A program made the position numbers and the translations under genes. From Luidia sarsii (taxonomy: Eukaryota > Echinodermata > Asteroidea > Paxillosida > Luidiidae): DNA of 64,000 nt. Location: positions 6,338,587 through 6,402,586 of the forward strand of contig OX465120.1 in assembly GCA_949987565.1 (NCBI GenBank). The letters run 5' to 3'. The notes below the pieces were generated by a model. It saw nothing but the letters and a program-made list of their open reading frames with translations. It was not told the DNA's origin and made no database searches. Below, in pieces: positions 54,720 through 64,000 of the stretch (the stretch's first letter is position 1; every line of letters starts with the position of its first letter).

Positions 54720-55870
54720 CAACAGCTCTCCTTCATGGGTGACCTTGAGAAACGCATGCTCAGTGAGGCTCCATGCCGTCCCTGGATTGGGAGGAGATAC
54801 ATATAGATGACGTTTTTTCATTTGAACTAGGGACGGTAGCCGCTTGAATGCCTTCTTTGACCACATCAATTCCTTCCACAGCACTATCAAATTCACATGG
54901 GAGCACTCTCCAGCAGACACACTTTCTGGATGTCGCCGTCCGGAAAGACCCCAACACACTTACTACTGACTTGTATTCTAAGCCCACCGACACTCATCAA
55001 TATCTCCATGCCTCCAGTTGTCACTCCAGACACTGTGAGCTTACAGCCAAGCCCTCAGATGGAGGCACATATGTTCCAATGAGTCTGACTTTCGCTGCCA
55101 TACACGTGTATTGGCCAGTAATAAACTTGATTGCTAGAGGCTATAGTTCTCGCCAAGTGAAAAATTCCATTGCTAAAGTGTATTCCATTCCCAGAAGTTC
55201 GGCACTCAAACAAAAGCCACCAGGTCTCAAGGACAAGCCCAAGGTTCACTTAGTTATTTCCTACCACCCTTCTCTTCCTCCTCTCAGGAAGTTAACTAAG
55301 GAAAACCACCATATTCTCCACACTTAAGATCGTTTGGCTGATGCCATTCCATACTCGCCTGTTTTGGCTTTCAGGCGCCTTCGTAACCTGCGTGACTTAA
55401 TTGTCGAGCAGAGGTTCCGCTTTGGACACTTCACCTCCAACCAAATTTGGTACATTTAAGTGTACCTCGAAATGCATTGTTTGCAAGACACATGTCAAGG
55501 AAATAGACTCTTTCAATGGACATTCTTCTGGAAGTACTCACATGACATATGGCTCTATCACTTGCACTACCTCAAACATCATATACCTCATCTCTTGTAC
55601 AGTTTGTAATGGTCAGTATGTTGACGAGAGTGTTCACTCCAAACTTTTCTCTTTGCTCTTCCCTTTGATCTCACTAATGCCTACCCTACTCCTTGCTCTT
55701 CCCTTTGATCTCACCCTACCAGCTTTTCTCTTTATCCTTTGTTTCTCATGCGTGTCCTATTCACTCTCTTCCCCCTTCCTTCGTGTACATGTATCTGTTT
55801 TGTCCTTGTCACTCTGCCTTTCAGAAAGGTCCTGCTAGGATCGAAACGTCAGGCCCACTAAATTTTGAGA
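54720..55870 (+). mobile_element. Truncated Penelope-like element in reductase intron 2
   Basis: Degraded coding pieces: WVTLRNAC-like start, a broken YIDDVFFI region (54,800), DHINSFHSTIKFTWEHS, then SSALKQKPPG, FKCTSKCIVCKTHVKEIDSF and SNIIYLISCTVCNGQYVDE (cf. VQYVGE). The sequence then jumps to the pyrimidine-rich 3' UTR (55,640), so the GIY-YIG C-terminus is deleted. The tail motif is at 55,816-55,854 with core TTCAGAA. Confidence 0.85.
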
Positions 55871-56641
55871 ACTCACCGTGATGTGAAACTGGATGTGTAT
55901 TTGCCCGTATTGTCTATTGAATCAGGGCATGAAGGCCAAGTAAATAAGTATTAATTAGTTTCTTATCCCCGTCCGCTTCGTTTTTTGCCGCGACATTTTT
56001 TTTTTTTATCAAACGATACAAAGAAGAAATTATGATTGTTTGTTACTATTTCCAGCAATTGAACCTCGCATATGCACAGCCTACATATCATACAGTACTT
56101 TAAACAAAATGGAAATTAGACTACCCGTCTTTAGGGGGAAATTTAACCGAGACGATGGTCATAGTAACCGAGCTGGCAAAGATATTTGTGCGCAGTGCAT
56201 GCACACCGAGTCGCGTTTGACTAATCGGCTCAGTTAAACTTACCTGGTCACTTTTACTGGGTAGAGGATTGCTGATAAAAGCAACCATTCGGCTCAGTTA
56301 AAGTAACCGAGAGGAAATTTAACTGGGCCGTTTCCACAGGACTTAAAATGGGAAAAGTCACCATAATCTCGGTTACTTTGACCAAAATAAGTCCAGTGGA
56401 ATACAAGCTTTAAATATGACTCGTGAATTGCCTCAGACTACACGTGGATGACTTAACGTAGACTCTGGGGAGGAAACTCGGACTCGGACTAGGACTCAAG
56501 CTCATACTCAAGGTTTATGACTCGAAGGCAAATATGTGCATGACATTTATGTTTAATGAGGAACTTCAAAGAATTATAGTTCTGATGTTTTTTTCAAAAT
56601 ATAAAAAAGGTAAATGTGAATTTTGTTTTCCCCTTTTGAAG
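55871..56641 (+). other. Remainder of reductase intron 2
   Basis: Contains partly repetitive TTTAACTGG / GTTAAAGTAACCGAG words at about 56,140-56,400, and no gene. Confidence 0.5.
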
Positions 56642-56740
56642 TCTGTAGGGAATATACTCGACGTCGGCAGTGAAGTGAAACATTTGAAGCGTGGACAAAA
56701 TGTGTGTTTTGTGGATGCAGAAACATTTTCTGAATATACA
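56642..56740 (+). CDS. PTGR3: PTGR3/ZADH2-like oxidoreductase, exon 3
   Basis: The exon is 99 bp, phase 0-0, acceptor CCCCTTTTGAAG, donor GTAAGT at 56,741. It encodes SVGNILDVGSEVKHLKRGQN and VCFVDAETFSEYT. It aligns with [22 protein letters not shown]...FAEYT of the vertebrate enzyme, the GroES-like domain strand before the cofactor domain. Divergence is higher than in exons 2 and 4. Confidence 0.82.
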
Positions 56741-56938
56741 GTAAGTGTCAGCTGACGTTTTTCGTTATCCAAAAGCTCACCAAATAACAATCACATGGTT
56801 ATCAGTTTCAGGATTTTTCTTGCAGGAACTGATTTCAGATATGCCTTCTTTTGTTTGATATTCTACTATTAATTGTTTTGCCTGGAACTTGTCCTCATTT
56901 CCAGCCCCATTTACTCCTATTATGCAAAACGAAATACC

Positions 56939-58046
56939 CAGTTAACCTCGGCTAAGCCGACATCGTTTTACTCGGCACCTTGCTCAAGTCAGCGGTGTGA
57001 ACGAAGTCCCGATTTCTGTTATGCATTTCCTATACAATTTCTGAAGTCTAAGTCGACAAATGTAAGTCGTCATCTCGCCCAAGTCGGCGCATTTCTAGCG
57101 GTCCCTTGACAATATTTTTTTTTAAATCCTTTGTGTAACTCGTCATGAAAGCACTTTCGAACTTAATCCTGGCAACTTGTGATTTTTTAGGAATTTTGAG
57201 GCACAGCTATGTTAGGTCCGTGAGATTATTAAAGAACTCGCATGTGGAACGGTTTCACACATTTTATTTTTGTGGATATAGTGCTTGCACACATGGACGG
57301 TCCCTCACGTAACACGTTTGGAGGGGCATTTCCCTCCCCAAAGTGTGGGCGCGATGCCAATTTAGGGGTTCCACAATTGACATTGGAACAGTCAATTGAG
57401 CATATCCCTGTGAACATGCACGCACGTGCAAACACGTAGTCTTCATTCAAGACATTGTTGATTTGGCGAGCCGACCGTGATCTGCAGTGTACTGTACACC
57501 TGCATACGTACTCGCACAGATCCGCAAACACATACATGTACACCCCCATTTACTTTACATGTGTGTGTGTGCACTGTGCATACGTGTGTTTGCGGATCAT
57601 TTTGGGTACCATATTCATTGTGCCCCCACGTGACAGCCGTTAGTGTATCTCAATCAACAACGTCTTTAACAAAGACTAGCAAACACGTTGCTATAGAATG
57701 AGAGCTTGCCGCGCGCTGTGTGCACAACTGGATAGCGTGTTATCTTGATGAACAAAATTTGTTGGAAAATAAATTATAATGGAAGAGAAGTATAACACTG
57801 TAATCTAAGTCAAACATGCAATGACATGGCTCACATGAGTGTAACTTATGATAAGTGTATAATATACATGTACTAAGTACATGTAGGCATGATTGACACA
57901 TGCCTACGGTACGTACGTATCCCACATGTGTTTACACATATAATGTGTAAGTCGGCAAAATGACGACTTACAGTACATGTAGGCATCGGCGTAAGTCGTC
58001 ACAAAAATGCCGGTCCCGACGGTGCCGACTTAGACGAGGTTTACTG
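56939..58046. mobile_element. 1.1-kb element with CAGT...ACTG inverted ends, in reductase intron 3
   Basis: The left end is CAGTTAACCTCGGCTAAGCC, then GACA; the right end, reversed, is CAGTAAACCTCGTCTAAGTC, then GGCA (20 of 24 identical). Both subterminal regions also carry TGTAAGTCGTCAT. No transposase frame and no clear target duplication were seen, so this is probably a non-autonomous DNA transposon. Confidence 0.55.
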
Positions 58047-58209
58047 TACACGTATATTACATACATGTACATTCGATCGGTACATCGGTGCACTAATGTC
58101 ATTACGTTTACACTTACATATCCCTGATATTACAAAGGTGACTTTCAAACGTGTAACACGTCATCAATGGCTGGAATCATGCGCAGTCACCCTTTGTCAT
58201 CCCTTGTAG

Positions 58210-58308
58210 GTTGTCAGCTCTAAATTGATCATACCAATACCATCAATGAAGCCTGAGTATCTCGGTCTGTTAGTCAGTGGAACGACTGCAGACATAGCTC
58301 TGAGGGAG
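58210..58308 (+). CDS. PTGR3: PTGR3/ZADH2-like oxidoreductase, exon 4
   Basis: The exon is 99 bp, phase 0-0, acceptor CTTGTAG, donor GTAAGA at 58,309. It encodes [20 protein letters not shown] and [13 protein letters not shown]. The stretch [23 protein letters not shown] is nearly identical to the vertebrate enzyme, which makes this the strongest evidence for the orthology group. A 20-bp minisatellite begins 29 bp after the donor. Confidence 0.93.
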
Positions 58309-58337
58309 GTAAGATTGAACACTCAACATCAGTTTTC

Positions 58338-59442
58338 AATAGCTAGAGTGCGTATGCAATAGCAAGAGAGCGTATTCAATAGCTAGAGTGCGTATACAAT
58401 AGCAAGAGAGCGTATTCAATAGCAAGAGAGCGTATTCAATAGCAAGAGAGCGTATTCAATAGCGAGAGAGCGTATTCAATAGCGGGAGAGCCTAATTAAT
58501 AGCAAGAGAGCGTATTCAATAGCGGGAGAGCCTAATTAATAGCAAGAGAGCGTATTCAATAGCAAGAGAGCATATACAATAGCAAGAGAGCGTATTCAAT
58601 AGCAAGAGAGCATATACAATAGCAAGAGTGCGTATGCAATAGCAAGAGAGCGTATTCAATAGCAAGAGAGCATATACAATAGCAAGAGAGCGTATCCAAT
58701 AGCAAGAGAGCGTATACAATAGCAAGAGAGCGTATCCAATAGCAAGAGAGCATATACAATAGCAAGAGTGCGTATGCAATAGCAAGAGAGCGTATTCAAT
58801 AGCAAGAGAGCATATACAATAGCAAGAGAGCGTATCCAATAGCAAGAGAGCGTATGCAATAGCAAGAGAGCGTATCCAATAGCAAGAGAGCGTATTCAAT
58901 AGCAAGAGAGCGTATGCAATAGCGAGAGAGCGTATGCAATAGCAAGAGAGGGTATTTAATAGCGAGAGAGCGTATTCAATAGCAAGAGAGCGTATTCAAT
59001 AGCAAGAGAGCGTATTCAATAGCAAGAGAGCGTGTTCAATAGCAAGAGAGCGTATGCAATAGCAAGAGAGGGTATTCAATAGCAAGAGTGCGTATTCAAT
59101 AGCAAGAGTGCGTATTCAATAGCGAGAGAGCGTATGCAATAGCAAGAGAGCGTATGCAATAGCGAGAGAGCGTTAGCAATAGCGAGAGAGCGTATGCAAT
59201 AGCGAGAGAGCGTAAGCATTAGCGAGAGTGCGTATGCAATAGCAAGAGAGCGTATGCAATAGCGAGAGAGCGTAAGCATTAGCGAGAGTGCGTATGCAAT
59301 AGCAAGAGAGCGTATGCAATAGCAAGAGAGCGTAAGCATTAGCGAGAGTGCGTATGCAATAGCAAGAGTGCGTATTCAATAGAAAGAGTGCGTATTCAAT
59401 AGCGAGAGAGCGTATTCAATAGCAAGAGATCGAGAGCGTATT
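58338..59442. repeat. 20-bp minisatellite, about 55 units, in reductase intron 4
   Basis: The unit is AATAGCAAGAGAGCGTATTC with variants (GCGAGAGAG, GAGAGTGCG, GCATAC). Long minus-strand frames (Leu/Cys/Tyr-rich) are repeat artefacts. Confidence 0.95.
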
Positions 59443-60393
59443 GATTCTTGTCTTTTAAACCATCTTTGTCCCGAGGTACTTGTCTTAGGGTAGTCTTAAG
59501 AGAGGTTTGTTTCTCATGTAGTTGCTACAAATTGCTCTCAACTGCATCCTTCGATCACCATAAGTTGATAGCCGGCAATCTAATATTATTCCGAACAAAG
59601 CTTTTTGAACCCTAATATTCAGGTAGACCTATGAAAGAACATTTAAAAGGCTTCAGCACTTTCTCAAGTATCGAGGTTATCCAAATTTCCATGTATACTA
59701 CCTAAACTACCGTAGCACACATAGAGTATATTTACCTGTTTCAGTCAAACCCACTGTTTGGGACGTTAAAGAAAAACAGTTTTAAGAAATCTTAAATTTT
59801 TACCAGAAATGTTTTTATGAGTGTTATATGTTTTTTATGAGTGTTATATAGGGGTTTTTTTTAGTCCTATGTTTTTGTATGAGTCTTATATGTTTTATTC
59901 ATGAGTGTTGTATGTTTTTATGTTTATATGTAGTCCTTTCCATTCCGCGTTGGCGTGCGTTGTGAACCCTCCAACAACGCAATTCACGGCCATTGTTTTT
60001 GTTAAGATTGTTTTTCCTGTGCCAAATTTCCATAGACTTTGTACAGGGGTTTTGAGGAAGGCACTTTTGACTTTGTTTCAAACTTGGCAAATGCATACAG
60101 CCTATTGGCCTGTGCATACAGCTGAAGTTATAGGAAGTAACCTTGAAAACGTCATGATGTCATCACGTGTCACGTGCCAGGACTTTAAAGGGGCAAAATT
60201 GCAAACTCGATAATTAGCAAAAGTATATGTTCGTTTGGTTTCAATTTTGCACTATATCTAAGTTGGGAAAAAGTGTATTGGAAAAAGTCATCATTTGATC
60301 TTGACGCCATCTCTCATGCTCATCGCTTCCCTTTCTTGCTCTTGGAAAAAAAATCGAGCTTTAATTTATCAAACATGTATTTTTTGCTTTTAG
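59443..60393 (+). other. Remainder of reductase intron 4
   Basis: Non-coding. Short TTTTTATGAGTGTTATAT repeats lie at about 59,810-59,920. Confidence 0.5.
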
Positions 60394-60433
60394 ATGGGTA
60401 AGCTTAAGGAAGGAGAAACCGTGCTTGTAACAG
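60394..60433 (+). CDS. PTGR3: PTGR3/ZADH2-like oxidoreductase, exon 5
   Basis: This small exon is 40 bp, acceptor GCTTTTAG, donor GTAAGC at 60,434, ending in phase 1. It encodes MGKLKEGETVLVT plus the first base of the next codon. It aligns with [20 protein letters not shown] in the vertebrate enzyme, so the next exon should open with the glycine-rich NADPH loop. No such exon was found up to 64,000, so the gene continues outside the window. Confidence 0.85.
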
Positions 60434-60476
60434 GTAAGCCATTGGATTGTGGAGGGTCCGGGGCAATTTGCGGGGC

Positions 60477-61195
60477 GATGGATGGGGGAGACGTCCAACG
60501 ACTGGGACCGGGTGCGGTGATGCGATGAGGGGAGGAGGGGAAGGGGAAGGCCAGGCACACAGGATCAATGGATGGGGAGACGTCCAACGACTGGGACCGG
60601 GTGCGGTGATGCGATGAGGGGAGGAGGGGAAGGGGAAGGCCAGGCACACAGGATCAATGGATGGGGAGACGTCCAACGACTGGGACCGGGTGCGGTGATG
60701 CGATGAGGGGAGGAGGGGAAGGGGAAGGCCAGGCACACAGGATCAATGGATGGGGAGACGTCCAACGACTGGGACCGGGTGCGGTGATGCGATGAGGGGA
60801 GGAGGGGAAGGGGAAGGCCAGGCACACAGGATCAATGGATGGGGAGACGTCCAACGACTGGGACCGGGTGCGGTGATGCGATGAGGGGAGGAGGGGAAGG
60901 GGAAGGCCAGGCACACAGGATCAATGGATGGGGAGACGTCCAACGACTGGGACCGGTTGCGGTGTTGCGATGAGGGGAGGAGGGGAAGGGGAAGGCCAGG
61001 CACACAGAGTCGATGGATGGGGGAGACGTCCAACGACTGGGACCGGGTGCGGTGTTGCGATGAGGGGAGGAGGGGAAGGGGAAGGCCAGGCACACAGGGT
61101 CGATGGATGGGGAGACGTCCAACGACTGGGACTGGGTGTGGTGTTGCGATGAGGGGGAGGGGAAGGGGAAGGCCAGGCACACAGGGTCGATCGAG
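60477..61195. repeat. 89-bp G-rich minisatellite, about 8 units, in reductase intron 5
   Basis: The unit includes GATGGGGAGACGTCCAACGA, CTGGGACCGGGTGCGGTGAT and GAGGGGAGGAGGGGAAGGGG. The G-tract run is on the transcribed RNA's sense strand. Minus-strand frames repeating every 89 bp are artefacts. Confidence 0.95.
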
Positions 61196-61204
61196 GCGGA
61201 CGCA

Positions 61205-61400
61205 GCTATTCTGTTCTCAGACCTGTGGAAAGTTGGCCAGGCGGTCTTTTAATTAATCCTTGCTTGCTTCACACATCTACAGTACATACATGTATACACA
61301 GTTTTAACATTACTTAATAAACAAACAGTTCTCAGACCTGTGGAAAGTTGGGCAGGCGGTCTTTAGCATTTACTTAATAAACAGACATTGAGACATACAC
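61205..61400. repeat. Direct repeat GTTCTCAGACCTGTGGAAAG
   Basis: The block through AGTTGGCCAGGCGGTCTTT (61,213-61,252) recurs at 61,327-61,365, each followed or preceded by ATTTACTTAATAAACA. A shorter relative, CCTGTGGAAAGTTGGACATT, is at 62,801. Confidence 0.75.
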
Positions 61401-61849
61401 CATGAATACATGAACACAACAACCTGACTGGGCATGACGGTGGAGCCGGCTACACGGGTGCAGACACAAGCAGACAGGTCAACCCCGCGCGCTGGCTGAC
61501 CGGCGATCGCACACACACACACACACCCGTACACGCGTATACTTGTGGGGTATTCCCTTTATTCTCGTGTACTAAAAACACTCCTGGAAAAGCCTTATTC
61601 AAATCGCTCCCTTTCGAACCAGTCACTTTCCTAGGCTGAAATTCTAGCGAACGTCCCTTATGTAGAATACATGCAGTTCTATTTGCGACGGATAAACTAG
61701 CTCGGTAATTCCTCCGCTTTGAGTAATCCAAATTCAAATAATCAGTTTCGTGAAAACCTTATGGGGTACCGATACGGAAAGTACCCCACAAGGAGCGGTC
61801 CCGTTGTTCTGAGTACCACCCCTTTGTTCCGTTACCCCACAACCCACCT

Positions 61850-62328
61850 AACACTATGAACATCTAAACCGTGAAAAAGGGGTGAAAATGTCATTTCGCT
61901 GTTAAACTAAAAAGTCATTGTGATTTCATGATGCATTTTACAGTGAATTCACCATGAAAATAATCACCCGGCCTCTCTGATCTGATAAGGACATCTTCAG
62001 GTCATTAAAGAAACCGCGACAAAAACGTGAATATCTAGGGTGGCAAGCTCCAGCCTTGGGGATGGCTAATTCAATTACCAGTAGAGACCACCAGCCCCCT
62101 TAGAGGTACTGTATGGTGTCCTTGTAACTGTCACTCCCAGATACTTCTAATTTGCCTCAAGGCATTTACCACCAGGAATGTGGCCTTGGAGACTACTGGT
62201 GAAAACATCGTGAAAAGGACTTGGCTAACTGTGTGCCATGAAACAGGGGTGAAAACACGTTGAATTTTCTTTCCACGGTTAAATGACATTTTCTCCCCAT
62301 TTTCAGGGTTTAGATGTTCATAGTGTTA
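61850..62328. mobile_element. 479-bp TIR element (CACTATGAACATCTAAACCG type)
   Basis: AACACTATGAACATCTAAAC at 61,850 is inverted as GTTTAGATGTTCATAGTGTT at the right end, and similarity continues inward (GGGGTGAAAATGTCATTT against AAATGACATTTTCTCCCC). There is no transposase frame. Related ends are at 36,725 and 45,511. Confidence 0.8.
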
Positions 62329-63915
62329 TGTAAGCCCCGAATATCCGTCACGCCCACCATGCCCGCTACACTCGACAGCGAACGACTCAAAGATTGTACA
62401 CATGTAGCATCATAGATATCCCAACACCGCATTACAGTTCGCCCACGGATGTTACTTGAAATCCCGATCCAACCCCAAACCCAATTATTATACGTATATC
62501 CCTAGATCTACCAAGTCCTGTATCCGTATTAACCAAGAATGAATTCTACACAATCACAAAGAACGTATGTTATTATACATGTACAGTATGTCAAAATTAA
62601 CGTTAAAGCCCCGACAGTACACCACGTCAAACTTCACCTAAATTCCACATTTTCAATCCCACAACAGCCATTCCGAACATTATTAAACCAGTCTATGATC
62701 AATTGCGGTAAAAGTAATAAGTCATCCGAGTCAAACGACGCTCCCAAAATAATGAATTTTACCGTAAAAAATGACATGAGTAAAAGAAATTACATGATTA
62801 CCTGTGGAAAGTTGGACATTCGGTGCCCACACCCGCATTTTGAGTGCCCGTGTAGTACGGTCTAAACCCATCGGAAAAAAACAATGTATTTTGTAAACCA
62901 CTAATCCTCAGACATATAACAACAAAGAATAAAATATAAAATATAAAAGATTATCATTCCATTATAAGCTTTGTGGCCCCATTTATAATATTACAGCGAA
63001 ACACGAACTATACGTACTAAATAAAAGAACACTGGGCAACAAGTTAACAAACAAAACTACGGACGACAATCAAGGATACGGAACACAACACGATTATTGG
63101 GACCCCTACATGATGTTCATTCATTTTTGTAAGGACTGAAATTAAAATTAATTCAATTAAAGGCGTAAAATACCCAGAATTACAAACTGATATCGGTTGA
63201 ACTTAATTGATGCCATTGAGCAGTTGATAACCAGCACAGTACAAACATGTAGACAAAATATCCTGAAGGTAAATCTGAAAGACCGCTTGAAAGATGGCTG
63301 ATGATGGGGTCTGGTGAACATGTAGGCCTATGTCCCAAGAGAAATTCTGAGCGCTGCCAGTGTAGCGGTCTGATCCGGGTCCAATGCTCAGATGAGACCG
63401 TTACCATATATGGATAAAAACGTCATGCGCAGTGGGCTTGGTAGTTTCGAAGGCCGTGCTGAGTCGATACGGCCATTGGCAATGCAGCGCTTTCAGGCAC
63501 GTTCGTTGACCCGTAGTTATTTACCAACTCGCTCAGTACGGAGCCTAGTACCTAGGCCTACAACTTGCAGTTTTACATTGGGAAGAAGTGATACAGTTGT
63601 TCCCCCGTAATAAGGGTGTATCGATTGACTTCATACAATCAAAAGCAAACTGTGTTCGTTCGCGGAAAATCATAAACAACATTCAAATGAAGGGCGCCCT
63701 TATACGTGCTTGGTTCACTGACTCATCTGAGCACGCTGAGCAGCTGAGAACGTTGCTGAAACGTGCTCAGGTGAGCCAGTGACGTCACGGCTCAACTCAG
63801 CATGGGAGCTCGTCTGAGATCGTTACACCGGTATTGCGTTTCCTATTTCTCACGCTATACGAAACATATGTTTAAGAGAAATTGGAATCAAACACTCATA
63901 AAACTGTTATCAAAA
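62329..63915. other. Non-coding, nothing recognised
   Basis: The 62,539-62,865 frame has no family signature. No further reductase exon was found. Confidence 0.4.
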
Positions 63916-63917
63916 AT

Positions 63918-64000
63918 AAGGTGGGCCTGACGTTTTGACCCTAGCATGACCTTCCTCATATGCCTTACCCATTCTGCCTTTGAGAAAGGCCCGACTAAGA
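63918..64000. repeat. Tail-to-tail PLE repeats at window end
   Basis: Reverse tail GTGGGCCTGACGTTTTGACC, CTAGCATGACCTTCCTCATA, then forward CTGCCTTTGAGAAAGGCCCG, cut by the window edge. Confidence 0.8.

Noticed and set aside
58516..59379. Leu/Cys/Tyr-rich minus-strand frames resembling membrane protein
   Set aside because: They are translations of the 20-bp minisatellite; the hydrophobic pattern is a repeat artefact.
60361..61182. Overlapping minus-strand proline-rich frames
   Set aside because: Each repeats with the 89-bp minisatellite and shifts frame between units. They lie antisense in an intron.
61260..64000. Sixth exon of the reductase (glycine-rich NADPH loop)
   Set aside because: No frame with the AAAGGTGQ-type motif and an acceptor in the right phase was found, so it must lie beyond the window.

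Overview
The window is eukaryotic, intron-bearing and very repeat-rich. Three facts suggest a marine invertebrate animal: tandem group-A SRCR exons, a spliced zinc-binding oxidoreductase gene most like vertebrate PTGR3/ZADH2, and a load of Penelope-like (PLE), DIRS, Ty3/gypsy and CR1/L2-like retroelements. A deuterostome such as an amphioxus, echinoderm or hemichordate is plausible, but the species cannot be named from this sequence.

Layout. 1-1144 (minus strand): three consecutive SRCR exons of a multi-SRCR protein, running off the left edge. 1370-1900: PLE debris. About 2050-8587 (minus): an internally deleted Ty3/gypsy element with LTR-like direct repeats, a tRNA-Leu-type primer site and a second LTR-like insertion exactly at the gag start codon. 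8626-8895: a MITE with perfect 30-bp inverted repeats. 8900-11515: PLE and LINE fragments in both orientations. 11620-20853: about 220 copies of a 42-bp satellite. 22868-27450 (minus): a decayed DIRS-like element with both inverted termini. 27452-29351 (minus): a 5'-truncated CR1/L2-like LINE. 30330-38200: several unrelated tandem arrays and PLE tails. 38205-40110 (plus): the most complete PLE copy (RT plus GIY-YIG, frameshifted). 40110-53160: mostly non-coding, with an 820-bp segmental duplication, MITEs, tRNA-like sequences, a second PLE lineage with a canonical hammerhead motif, and three possible minus-strand exons of an unidentified gene.

53455-60433 (plus) holds five good exons of the PTGR3/ZADH2-like reductase. 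It continues beyond the window. Its introns carry PLE copies, a 1.1-kb TIR element and two large minisatellites (20 bp and 89 bp), each starting within about 45 bp of a 5' splice site.

The recurring theme is the PLE family. Its terminal repeat appears at least ten times, often as tail-to-tail palindromes. It folds on paper as a hammerhead-like motif in which conserved C3 and G8 are replaced by U and A, a compensated pair. One minus-strand copy of a different PLE keeps the canonical CTGATGA core. I found no prokaryotic features, CRISPR arrays or rRNA genes.
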